64,000 bases of DNA from Bradyrhizobium campsiandrae (GTDB lineage: Bacteria; Pseudomonadota; Alphaproteobacteria; Rhizobiales; Xanthobacteraceae), in contig NZ_JAANIH010000011.1 in assembly GCF_014529705.1 (NCBI RefSeq), positions 62,001-126,000 of the forward strand, in the 5' to 3' direction. A program made the position numbers and the translations under genes. Below, one piece after another: positions 8,438-16,376 of this stretch. The notes below the pieces were generated by a model. That model was not told the DNA's origin and ran no database searches. It worked only from the letters and a program-made list of their open reading frames with translations. Position 1 is the stretch's first letter; each line of letters begins with the position of its first letter.

Positions 8438-9142
8438 ATGAAGCCCTATGTCATCTGTCTGATGCACGCCAGTCTCGACGGCCGCACCCATCCGAGCCGC
8501 TGGCGCCCGAAGGGCGCCGGCACCGACTGGTTCGAGAAGATCCATGACGAGCTCGGCGGCGATGCCTGGGTGATCGGCCGCGTCACCGGTTCGGAGTTTG
8601 CCAAGGGCAAGCCCTATCCCGAGACGGCCAGCGAAAGGCTTCCGCGCGAAAACTGGTTCGCGCGACGCGATGCCAAGACCTACGGTGTCGTGCTCGATGC
8701 CCACGGCAAGATCGGTTGGGGCCGCTCCGACATCGGCGGCGATCCCATCGTCGTGGTGCTGACCGAGAGCGTGCCGGTTTCGCATCTCGCAGGGCTCCGC
8801 GGCGAGGGCGTGTCCTACATCTTTGCGGGCAAGTCCGAGATCGACCTTGCTTTGGCTGTCGAGATCCTCAACCGTGAGCTTGGCGTGAAACGCCTGCTGG
8901 TGGAAGGTGGCGGCATCGCCAACGGCGCGTTCCTGCGCGCCGGCCTGATCGACGAATTCAACCTGATCCTCAGTCCCGCGATCGATGGCGCCAGAGGCGC
9001 GCCCTTCGTGTTCGACTCGACCGAGGCCGATGCCGACAAGCGCGCGCCGCTCGCCGCGATGACACTGGAGAGCACGCGAAATCTCGGCGGCGGCGTGCTG
9101 CTGCTGCGCTATCTGATCCGGAACGACGTCGCGCCGCAATAG
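8438..9142 (+). CDS. RibD C-terminal domain (dihydrofolate reductase-like) protein
   Basis: A 234-residue stand-alone RibD-C/DHFR-fold protein. Family signatures include the N-terminal MHASLDGR, a central VIGRVTG segment, and the NAD(P)H-binding LLVEGGGIANGAFLRAGLIDE at about residues 152-172. RibD-C enzymes reduce the ribosyl group of riboflavin intermediates, but lone copies outside rib operons often reduce other substrates. There is no deaminase domain and no rib gene nearby, so a true riboflavin role is doubtful. The ATG has GCGGAGA upstream, and 8 bases separate it from the amine oxidase, suggesting an operon. Confidence 0.8.
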   Translation: MKPYVICLMHASLDGRTHPSRWRPKGAGTDWFEKIHDELGGDAWVIGRVTGSEFAKGKPYPETASERLPRENWFARRDAKTYGVVLDAHGKIGWGRSDIGGDPIVVVLTESVPVSHLAGLRGEGVSYIFAGKSEIDLALAVEILNRELGVKRLLVEGGGIANGAFLRAGLIDEFNLILSPAIDGARGAPFVFDSTEADADKRAPLAAMTLESTRNLGGGVLLLRYLIRNDVAPQ

Positions 9143-9150
9143 CGACCTTC

Positions 9151-10422
9151 ATGTCCGATCAACCAGACCATATCGTCATCGTCGGCGCAGGCGCGGCCGG
9201 CTTGATGGCTGCGCGCGAGCTTGCGCGCGGCGGGAAACGCGTGACGATCCTGGAAGCGCGCGACCGCTGCGGCGGACGCATCCATCCGCTGCCGGCGTCG
9301 GAGTTCGGCTACCCCGCCGACGGCGGGGCCGAGTTCGTCCATGGCGAGGCGCCCGTCACCCGCGCCATCGCGCGCGAAGCGGGGCTCACGCTGCGGGCGA
9401 TCGGCGGCGAGCAATGGAGTTTCGACGGTGCGGAGTTTTCGCGGCAGAGCCCGCGTGATCCCTATGACGAGAGGCTCCATCTTGCGCTGAAGGATCTGAC
9501 GGAGGATCTCCCGGTTGCCGACTTCCTGCGTCGTCATTTCTCCGGGCCGGAATTCGCCGGCTTGCGTCACGCCGTCGAACGCATGGTCGAGGGCTACGAT
9601 GCGGCCGATCCCGGGCGCGCCTCGACGCTGGCGCTGCGCGAGGAATGGATGAATGACGGACACGCCGCCCAAGCGCGCATCGACGGCGGCTATGGTCGCC
9701 TGATTGATCATCTCGCGGCCGAGTGCCGCAGGTCCGGTGCGGCCATTCGCCTCGGCGCCACGGTCGCCGCGGTCGAGGAGAGCGGGGACAAGGCGGTCGT
9801 CCGCGGCGCCGGCGGCGAGTTGCACAATTGCGATCGCGTGATCCTCACGGTGCCGCTGCCGCTGCTGCGCGAGATCACGCTGCCGCCAGACGCGCGCGTG
9901 AAAGCCGCGGCGGCCGACGACATCGGCTTCGGCAGTGTCATCAAGATCCTGCTGCGGTTTACGCGGCCGTGGTGGCGCGAGCAGCGCGAAGAGCTTGCCG
10001 ACATGATCTTCCTGCTGTCGGACGAGACGATACCGGTATGGTGGACGCGCTATCCGGATCAGCATCCCGTGCTCACCGGATGGTTCGGCGGTCCGCGAAC
10101 GGCGGAGCTGTCGCATCTCGATCCGCAGGGACTGATCGATGCCGGGATCGACTCCCTCGCCACGATGTTCCGCCTCCCGCGCGAGGGCATCGCGCGGGAC
10201 GTCGTGGCGGCCGCGGCCACCAACTGGGCGCATGATCGCTTCGCGCGCGGCGCCTATTCCTGGGCGACGCCGCGGACGCGCGCGGCGCAGGAGAGGCTCG
10301 CGCGCGTCGATGGCCGCGTGCTGTTCTCCGGAGAGGCGCTCTATCGCGGGCGCGACATGGGAACGGTCGAAGCCGCGCTCGCGAGCGGGCTGGAGACGGC
10401 GGGGATGATCTTGCGCCGATAG
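9151..10422 (+). CDS. FAD-dependent amine oxidase family protein
   Basis: A 423-residue flavoprotein. It opens with an ADP-binding Rossmann motif, IVGAGAAGLMAARELARGG (Gly12, Gly14, Gly17), then the EARDRCGGRIHP loop typical of the monoamine/polyamine oxidase family. The C-terminal FAD-contacting segment LFSGEALYRGRDMGTVEAALASG matches the family. There is no signal peptide or Tat motif, so it is likely cytoplasmic. The substrate cannot be read from the sequence; amines, protoporphyrinogen-like compounds or phytoene-like substrates occur in this superfamily. It ends with a strong 12-bp-stem terminator shared with the opposing gene and is the last gene of the cluster starting at the nitrobindin-like protein. 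Confidence 0.85.
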   Translation: MSDQPDHIVIVGAGAAGLMAARELARGGKRVTILEARDRCGGRIHPLPASEFGYPADGGAEFVHGEAPVTRAIAREAGLTLRAIGGEQWSFDGAEFSRQSPRDPYDERLHLALKDLTEDLPVADFLRRHFSGPEFAGLRHAVERMVEGYDAADPGRASTLALREEWMNDGHAAQARIDGGYGRLIDHLAAECRRSGAAIRLGATVAAVEESGDKAVVRGAGGELHNCDRVILTVPLPLLREITLPPDARVKAAAADDIGFGSVIKILLRFTRPWWREQREELADMIFLLSDETIPVWWTRYPDQHPVLTGWFGGPRTAELSHLDPQGLIDAGIDSLATMFRLPREGIARDVVAAAATNWAHDRFARGAYSWATPRTRAAQERLARVDGRVLFSGEALYRGRDMGTVEAALASGLETAGMILRR

Positions 10423-10426
10423 CAAG

Positions 10427-10454
10427 AGAAGGCCCGCATCTCTGCGGGCCTTCT
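10427..10454. terminator. bidirectional intrinsic terminator hairpin
   Basis: Perfect 12-base arms AGAAGGCCCGCA and TGCGGGCCTTCT around a four-base TCTC loop, lying between the convergent stops of the amine oxidase and the His/Gly-rich gene. Confidence 0.85.
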
Positions 10455-10457
10455 GTC

Positions 10458-10778
10458 TCACCAGCGACTGCCGCCGAAGCCGAATGTCACGGCGGGACCG
10501 CCACCGCCGTAATAACCGTAGGGCCCGCCACCATAATAGCCGTGGTGCCGCGGGTAGTAGCCATAATTGCGATAGTGCGGCCGATGATAGCCGTGATGGT
10601 GTGGGCGCCAATGATGGTGGCGGTGACCGTGATGGCCGTGCCGATGCTGCGCGCTGATGTCGGTTGATTGGCGCGCCTGCGTATTCGGCTTGGCGTTGTC
10701 ACCGCCGGCCGCGTTGGCTGCCGATCCGCCGGCCAGCGCCGCAGCACCGATAGCCATCGCGACAAAGAGATACTTCAT
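10458..10778 (-). CDS. small secreted His/Gly/Tyr-rich protein
   Basis: A 106-residue protein with a clear signal peptide (KYLFVAMAIGAAALAGGSAANA). After about residue 40 it is dominated by His, Gly and Tyr, with runs such as HRHGHHGHRHHHW and YYGGGGPAV, which suggests metal binding or a structural, low-complexity envelope role. No known catalytic domain is visible. Similar short His/Gly/Tyr-rich exported proteins are common in Bradyrhizobium. Upstream is GGAAC-N16-TGTT, close to the EcfG promoter consensus, so stress induction is plausible. The function is unknown. Confidence 0.75.
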   Translation of the reverse strand: MKYLFVAMAIGAAALAGGSAANAAGGDNAKPNTQARQSTDISAQHRHGHHGHRHHHWRPHHHGYHRPHYRNYGYYPRHHGYYGGGPYGYYGGGGPAVTFGFGGSRW

Positions 10779-10808
10779 GTCATCACTCCAGTTGAGATGT
10801 CGAGTGAC

Positions 10809-10833
10809 AACAGATGGGCGTCCTGCGCGTTCC
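10809..10833 (-). promoter_or_regulatory. EcfG-like promoter (near match) of the His/Gly-rich gene
   Basis: Minus strand GGAAC (10833-10829), 16 bases, TGTT (10812-10809), 31 bases before the ATG. It differs from the consensus only in the first base of CGTT. Confidence 0.4.
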
Positions 10834-10889
10834 CGCGAGCGCGGGCGTCGAAACGACGCAGACGATCGTCGCGCAAATCGCGCTGAGGT

Positions 10890-11465
10890 TTATTGTCGCA
10901 TCGCTGCGAGCGAGATGATCACCTCGTTCGCGGTCACGATGCGGGCGAATTCGCCGTTCAGATTCGACAGCGTCATCGCGTGGATGTCCTCGGCCGCATG
11001 CGTCTCGCCGTCGGGGCCCGTCCGGTCGAAGGTCCAGGTCGCGTCGCGCACCAAGTGAGCGTCGAAGCCGAGATTGCCGGCCATCCGCGTCGTCGTCTCC
11101 ACGCAATGATTGGTGGTCGCGCCGCAGATCACGAGCGTGGCGATGTCGTCTGCGCGCAGGCGCGCCTCGAGGTCGGTGCCGATGAAGGCGCTGTTGACGC
11201 GCTTGACGATCACGGGCTCGCCGGCTTGCTCGCGTGCCTCGTCCTTGACGGCGTAGCCGGTCCGTGAGGGCAGGAACGTCGAGTTCGGCTTGGTGCCTTC
11301 GTGGCGGATGTGGAAGATCGGGGCGCCGTTCGCCCTGAACGCCGCGAGCAGACCGACGATGCGCGCCAGCGCGTCCGGATTGTTGCGCCGCTTGCCCGCC
11401 GCTTCCCATTCGTCGAATGCGCGCTGGACGTCGACGACGATGAGGGCGGGGAGGGGATGGGGCAT
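10890..11465 (-). CDS. isochorismatase-family cysteine hydrolase
   Basis: A 191-residue isochorismatase-fold protein. The catalytic triad of the Cys-hydrolase branch is complete: Asp12 (VVDVQRAF), Lys88 (VIVKRVNSAF) and Cys121 (GATTNHCVETT), with the usual cis-peptide GATTNH loop. Such enzymes hydrolyse amides or ureas (nicotinamide, N-carbamoyl compounds, biuret-like substrates). The substrate is not evident and no pathway partner is adjacent. It is cytoplasmic. It lies on the same strand as the DUF3088 gene but 84 bases away. Confidence 0.88.
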   Translation of the reverse strand: MPHPLPALIVVDVQRAFDEWEAAGKRRNNPDALARIVGLLAAFRANGAPIFHIRHEGTKPNSTFLPSRTGYAVKDEAREQAGEPVIVKRVNSAFIGTDLEARLRADDIATLVICGATTNHCVETTTRMAGNLGFDAHLVRDATWTFDRTGPDGETHAAEDIHAMTLSNLNGEFARIVTANEVIISLAAMRQ

Positions 11466-11549
11466 GACGAGAGATTCCGCAGTTTGGCCGAGTATGTGAG
11501 GCGATTGCGGCGCCGGGCAATGCCGATTTTCCCTCGTTTCGGGACGGCC

Positions 11550-11897
11550 TTACGGATGCGGGCCGGGAAAGCCGTGACGCTCGGACAGCGCGGCGAGGAT
11601 GGCATCCTTGTCGGCGATGAAGGCCCGGCCCTGATGGTTGCCGGTCTGGTGCGGCGATGTCGCCCCGTCCGCCAGCACGAGCAGCGGCAGCCATTGGTTC
11701 TCCTCGCCGACCAGCGCAATCACGGCCGGTCGCGGCTTCGGCCAGGCGATGCGCTCGACGTCGAGCTGTTCGGCCAGCGCCGGAAACGAGGCGAGCACAC
11801 CCTCGATCAGCGCGCAATGCCAGCAATAAAAGCGTTGTCCAGGGTAGGCAGGGTCTTCGAAGCCGGGGCGCAGCAGAAACAGGCGGTCGCGCGTCAT
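11550..11897 (-). CDS. DUF3088 thioredoxin-like protein
   Basis: A 115-residue protein matching DUF3088: it starts RDRLFLLRPGFEDPAYPG and has a CxxC pair (Cys25, Cys28 in FYCWHC) followed by ALIEG, then a conserved WLPLLVLADG segment. A thioredoxin-like redox or metal role is suggested by the CxxC, but no activity is established for the family as far as I know. A longer in-frame start 48 bases upstream exists; the ATG used fits the conserved N-terminus. The gene is divergent from the acyl-CoA ligase, with a 15-base palindrome between them. Confidence 0.78.
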   Translation of the reverse strand: MTRDRLFLLRPGFEDPAYPGQRFYCWHCALIEGVLASFPALAEQLDVERIAWPKPRPAVIALVGEENQWLPLLVLADGATSPHQTGNHQGRAFIADKDAILAALSERHGFPGPHP

Positions 11898-11960
11898 GGG
11901 GGCTCCTGGGTTGCTCCGAAGCATGACTGCTTTGTTACGGATCAAAGCGGCAAGGACTAG

Positions 11961-11975
11961 CCGACCTAAGGTCGG
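11961..11975. promoter_or_regulatory. perfect 7-1-7 palindrome between divergent genes
   Basis: CCGACCT-A-AGGTCGG lies 42 bases before the acyl-CoA ligase ATG and 63 bases before the DUF3088 ATG. Its symmetry and place fit a dimeric regulator's operator. The binding protein is unknown. Confidence 0.4.
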
Positions 11976-12017
11976 GTTCCCAGATCAATTGAGAATCGAG
12001 ACATCCGAAAGGACGCC

Positions 12018-13913
12018 ATGCCGGAGCCGATCAGTCAACCGCAAACGCCTGCCGAGGTGAGAACGTTGCCGGAGCTGCTGCGCTGGCGTGTCGGCGCGAC
12101 ACCGGCGGCGGAAGCCTACCGCCATTTCGACGCGTCGATGGGACGCTGGATCAGCCAATCCTGGCAGGAGATCAACGCCGAATTCGAGATCTGGCGACGG
12201 GCGCTCGCCGCCGAAGAGCTCGCGCCCGGTGAGCGCGTCGCGATCCTGATGCCGAACGGCACGGCGCATGTCGCGATGGACCAGGCGGCGTTGTCGCGCG
12301 GCCTCGTGCCGGTGCCGATGCATGCGGTCGACAACCCCGACAGCATCGCCTACATCCTCGCCGATTCCGGCGCCCAATTGCTGTTCGTCGACACGCTGGA
12401 GCGTTGGCGGGCGATCGTTGCGACCGGCGAGCGGCTCGACCGTCTCAGGCGTGTCATCTGTGCGGATACGACCGGATCGGCGGCAGCCGACGCGCGTGTC
12501 GTAGCGCTCGATCGCTGGCTCGCCGCCGCGCCGGGGGCGAACGCGCCAATGACGGATGTCGTCGTGAAACCGGACGATCTTGCCGCCATCGTCTACACCT
12601 CCGGGACGACGGGGCGGCCGAAAGGCGTGATGCTGTCGCATGGCAACGTCGTCGCCAACGTGAAAGCGATCGCGCAGCGCATCGCGACCGCGCCGGATGA
12701 CGTCTTTCTGTCGTTTCTGCCGCTCTCGCACACGTTCGAGCGCACCGGCGGCTACTACTATCCGATCGCGGCCGGCGCCTGCGTTGCCTATGCGCGCTCG
12801 GTGCCGCTGTTGTCGGAGGATTTGAAGCATGTTCGGCCGACGGTGCTGGTTTCGGTGCCGCGGATTTACGAGCGCATCTCGGCGCTGATCATGCAGCACC
12901 GTGCTACGGCCGGAGGCGTCGAGCGCGTGCTGCTCGACCTCACGCTCGCTATTGGTAACAGGCGTTTCGACGCGCGGCAGAGGCGCCGCGCGCCGTCATT
13001 GATCGATCGCCTGGTCTGGCCGCTCTTGAAGCGCCTCGTCGCCGACAAGGTGCTGGCCCAGCTTGGCGGACGCCTGCGGGTCGCCGTCTCCGGCGGCGCT
13101 CCGATCGCAGAGCCGGTGATCCGCTTGTTTCTCGCGCTCGGGCTCGATATCCTCCAAGGCTACGGCATGACGGAGACCTCGCCCGTGGTCTCCGTCAACA
13201 CCATCGAGGACAACGATCCGCGTTCGGTCGGGCATGTCCTTGACGGCGTCGAGGTCAGGCTGGGCGAAAACGATGAGCTGCTCGTCCGCGGGCCAAGCGT
13301 CATGCTGGGCTATTGGAACAAGCCCGAGGAGACGCGACGCGTGAAGGAGGCTGATGGCTGGCTGCACACCGGCGATCAGGCGCGGATCGAGAACGGTCGC
13401 ATCACCATCACCGGCCGCCTCAAGGACATCCTGGTCACCTCGACGGGCGAGAAGATCGCGCCGGTGGATCTGGAGACCGCGATCCTGGCCGATCCCCTGT
13501 TCGCACAGGTGCTGGTGGTCGGCGAGCAGCGCCCCTTCCTGGCCGCGCTGGTCGTGCTCGATGCAAAAGCCTGGGTGCGGGAGAAGGAACGGCTCGCGGC
13601 CAGCGGCCAGCAAGGCGGTGCGGCCGAGCGCGCCGCTTTGCTCGCAAGAATCGCAGCGGCCGTGAAGGCCTATCCGTCCTACGCGACGCCGCGCGCGGTG
13701 TGGTGGACACTGGACCCCTGGACCATTGCCGCGGGATTGCTGACGCCGACGTTAAAGAACAAGCGCCCGGCACTCGAACGCCGCTTTGCCGCCGAGATCG
13801 AGCAGATTTACGCGAAGAAGCCTCCGGCGAGGCCCGAGTTGCGTGGCCAACAGGGAGAAGCCCCCGAAAATCCAGCCTCAAATCAACGTGATGCCTCCGC
13901 CGGCCGCGCTTGA
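12018..13913 (+). CDS. long-chain acyl-CoA synthetase (AMP-forming)
   Basis: A 631-residue ANL-superfamily ligase of the long-chain (FadD15/ACSL-like) type. The phosphate-binding loop is YTSGTTGRPKG at residues 193-203. The later motifs QGYGMTETSP, WLHTGDQARIENG and GRLKDILVTSTGEKI are those of eukaryote-like long-chain synthetases rather than E. coli FadD. It activates fatty acids with ATP and CoA. AAGGA precedes the ATG. The oleate hydratase gene follows 72 bases later on the same strand, so the two could handle the same unsaturated fatty acids. The last 40 residues are polar and poorly conserved. Confidence 0.9.
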   Translation: MPEPISQPQTPAEVRTLPELLRWRVGATPAAEAYRHFDASMGRWISQSWQEINAEFEIWRRALAAEELAPGERVAILMPNGTAHVAMDQAALSRGLVPVPMHAVDNPDSIAYILADSGAQLLFVDTLERWRAIVATGERLDRLRRVICADTTGSAAADARVVALDRWLAAAPGANAPMTDVVVKPDDLAAIVYTSGTTGRPKGVMLSHGNVVANVKAIAQRIATAPDDVFLSFLPLSHTFERTGGYYYPIAAGACVAYARSVPLLSEDLKHVRPTVLVSVPRIYERISALIMQHRATAGGVERVLLDLTLAIGNRRFDARQRRRAPSLIDRLVWPLLKRLVADKVLAQLGGRLRVAVSGGAPIAEPVIRLFLALGLDILQGYGMTETSPVVSVNTIEDNDPRSVGHVLDGVEVRLGENDELLVRGPSVMLGYWNKPEETRRVKEADGWLHTGDQARIENGRITITGRLKDILVTSTGEKIAPVDLETAILADPLFAQVLVVGEQRPFLAALVVLDAKAWVREKERLAASGQQGGAAERAALLARIAAAVKAYPSYATPRAVWWTLDPWTIAAGLLTPTLKNKRPALERRFAAEIEQIYAKKPPARPELRGQQGEAPENPASNQRDASAGRA

Positions 13914-13985
13914 TCCAGCGCAACTTCGGTCGCCGCCCGCCGATGCAATGTCCCAGCCGAAGTTGGACGGCAATCGAGGCAAGGC

Positions 13986-15545
13986 ATGAAGGCACATTTC
14001 ATCGGCGGTGGCATCGGATCGCTCGCGGGCGCGGCGTTCCTGATTCGTGACGCGGGGCTCTCGGGGCGCGACATCATGATCTACGAGGCGCAGCCGCTGC
14101 TGGGCGGCAGCCTCGACGGCGCGCAGCTCGCGAACGGCGCCTATTCGCTGCGCGGTGGCCGCATGCTGACCACCGACCATTACGAATGCACCTGGGACCT
14201 GCTGTCGAGCATCCCCTCGCTCGAGCATCCCGGCCTCAGCGTGCGGGAAGAGACCATCGCCTTCAATCTGGAGAACCCGGCGCATTCGCAGGCGCGCCTG
14301 GTCGATCGCAACCGCTTCAAGGTCGACGTCTCGCACATGGGTTTCACCTCCCGCGACCGGCTTGAGCTGTTGCGGCTCACCGAGACCTCCGAGGAGACGC
14401 TCGGCGCGAGCCGCATTACCGACTGGCTGTCGCGCGGCTTCTTCGAGTCCAATTTCTGGTACATGTGGCAGACCACCTTTGCCTTCCAGCCCTGGCACTC
14501 CGCGGTCGAGCTGAAGCGCTATCTGCATCGCTTCATGAATGAGTTTCCGCGCATCGAGACGCTGGGCGGCGTCAAGCGCACCGTCTACAATCAATATGAC
14601 GCGATCGTGCGGCCGCTGGAGGACTGGCTGAAGCGGCAGGGCGTGCAATTCGTGCGCGGCACGCGTGTCACCGACATGGCGTTGGAGCAGGAGGGTGACA
14701 AGCTGCGGGTGCGCCAGCTCGTGCTCGACCGCGACAGCCGCACCGCCAATGTCCGCCTCGAGGACGGCGATCTCGTGTTCTTCCAGAACGGCTCGATGAC
14801 GGATGCGTCGAGCCTGGGAACCATGACCGAGCCCGCGCCCTGCCTGACCAAGGCGGACAGCCAGGGCTGGGCGCTCTGGGAGACGATCGCCAAGGGGCGT
14901 CCCGAATTCGGCAATCCGTCGGCGTTCAACAGCTCGATTCCCGAATCCTATTGGCAGTCCTTCACCGTGACCTGCCGCGACCGGCGCTTCTTCAACCAGA
15001 TGGAAGCGTTCTCCGGCAACAAGGCCGGAACCGGCGGTCTCGTGACGTTCAAGGATTCGAACTGGTTGATGTCGGTCGTGCTCTATCATCAACCGCATTT
15101 CGCCGGCCAGCCGAACAACGTTCAGGTGTTCTGGGGCTACGCGCTGCATCCGGACCGCATCGGCAATTTCGTCGCCAAGCCAATGTCGGATTGCGGCGGC
15201 GCCGACATCCTGCGGGAGCTCTGCGGCCATTTGAATTTCGACCGCACCGTGTTCGAGGACGCGATCTGCATTCCCTGCCGCATGCCCTACATCACCAGCA
15301 TGTTCATGCCGCGCAGCGCAACTGACCGGCCGTTGCCGGTGCCGACGAATTCGGTGAATCTCGCTTTCGTCAGCCAGTTCGTCGAGATCCCCGACGACGT
15401 CGTCTTCACGGTCGAATATTCGGTGCGTGCCGCGCAGATGGCGGTTTACCAGTTGATGAAGATCGACCGCGCGGTGCCGGCCGTGACCCGCCACGACAAG
15501 TCCCTGGCCGTGATCTTCGCGACGCTGGAGAAGGCGTTCGCGTGA
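13986..15545 (+). CDS. ohyA: oleate hydratase, RGGRML variant
   Basis: A 519-residue FAD-dependent fatty acid hydratase (MCRA family) that adds water to the cis-9 double bond of oleate-like acids. The dinucleotide fold begins FIGGGIGSLAGAAFL, followed by EAQPLLGGSLDG. The usual RGGREM motif, whose Glu activates water in the Elizabethkingia enzyme, reads RGGRML here (residues 56-61), with Met60 in place of that Glu. A Met at this place is, to my knowledge, also reported for the monomeric Rhodococcus erythropolis-type enzyme. The protein is shorter than the dimeric 640-residue forms and starts directly at the Rossmann fold, again like the monomeric group. It follows a long-chain acyl-CoA ligase. 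Confidence 0.9.
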   Translation: MKAHFIGGGIGSLAGAAFLIRDAGLSGRDIMIYEAQPLLGGSLDGAQLANGAYSLRGGRMLTTDHYECTWDLLSSIPSLEHPGLSVREETIAFNLENPAHSQARLVDRNRFKVDVSHMGFTSRDRLELLRLTETSEETLGASRITDWLSRGFFESNFWYMWQTTFAFQPWHSAVELKRYLHRFMNEFPRIETLGGVKRTVYNQYDAIVRPLEDWLKRQGVQFVRGTRVTDMALEQEGDKLRVRQLVLDRDSRTANVRLEDGDLVFFQNGSMTDASSLGTMTEPAPCLTKADSQGWALWETIAKGRPEFGNPSAFNSSIPESYWQSFTVTCRDRRFFNQMEAFSGNKAGTGGLVTFKDSNWLMSVVLYHQPHFAGQPNNVQVFWGYALHPDRIGNFVAKPMSDCGGADILRELCGHLNFDRTVFEDAICIPCRMPYITSMFMPRSATDRPLPVPTNSVNLAFVSQFVEIPDDVVFTVEYSVRAAQMAVYQLMKIDRAVPAVTRHDKSLAVIFATLEKAFA

Positions 15546-15551
15546 CCGCGC

Positions 15552-16142
15552 TTACCTGAACGGATCCTGGACTGACGGTGACGATTGCCTGATGCGGCGC
15601 ACGCTCACCGGCGTGCCGTCGGAGACGAACAGCAGTTCGTACGTCCGGCCCTCGTCGTCGGTCGCCGAGCAGGTGACATCCTTCACTTTCTTGGCGGCGA
15701 AATTGCCGGTCTGGCGGCAGATGCCTGTGGAGGTCTGCTCGGCCGGGACCGGAAGGCCGTCGATCTTGGGCCGGTCCTTGGAGTTGAGCAGCACGCGGTC
15801 GATCGGCAGCTCGTAGGAATTGTCGTCGGCCCGCTTGCCGTTCTCGCCGGAGAACGAGACGACGTGATTCCCGTCGCTGGGGTCGTCAACCGCGACCGCG
15901 AAATTGACCCGGCCCTTGTCGCCATGAGCATAAGCCACCGTCTTGCAGGCAAAGGTGCGCCCGGCGACCTTCAGCGTTTTGCAATGGCCTGATATCAGCG
16001 CCAGGAGATCGATGAAGGAATGCTGTTGGGCCGGCGGGTTGTTGATCGGGACCGCGGTAGAAGACTCGGCAAAACAAGGGCTTGCGAGCGAGACCAGGAT
16101 TGCAGCCAGGACCGGTCGGCGAAGGCGCATCGTCAGGCTCAT
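15552..16142 (-). CDS. secreted protein of unknown function
   Basis: A 196-residue protein with a signal peptide ending near SPCFA (residues 20-24). The mature part contains four Cys (for example GHCKTL, TFACKT, GICRQT, DVTCSA), likely two disulfides in the periplasm. I recognise no family. A second ATG 12 bases further in (MRLRRP) is an equally good start; the upstream open frame is rejected because it would bury the signal peptide. The gene is convergent with the oleate hydratase, only six bases apart. Function unknown. Confidence 0.65.
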   Translation of the reverse strand: MSLTMRLRRPVLAAILVSLASPCFAESSTAVPINNPPAQQHSFIDLLALISGHCKTLKVAGRTFACKTVAYAHGDKGRVNFAVAVDDPSDGNHVVSFSGENGKRADDNSYELPIDRVLLNSKDRPKIDGLPVPAEQTSTGICRQTGNFAAKKVKDVTCSATDDEGRTYELLFVSDGTPVSVRRIRQSSPSVQDPFR

Positions 16143-16376
16143 GTGCCAGGGGGCCACGGACGGGCGACAATTCCGCCCGATAACCACCGAATCGCAAATT
16201 GGTTGCGATCCCGTTCGTTTCGCCAAGCCCGCCTGGAATACCACCGCGCCACCCATCAGCGATTTGCCCCCCGATCGCTCGAACCGTTCCGGCGGGCACT
16301 TGCCGTCAGGCGGATGTTTTTTTCGTGGCGGAGGCCTCACGCCGGAAAAACCGATATCGGTTGGCATGATGGGGCC

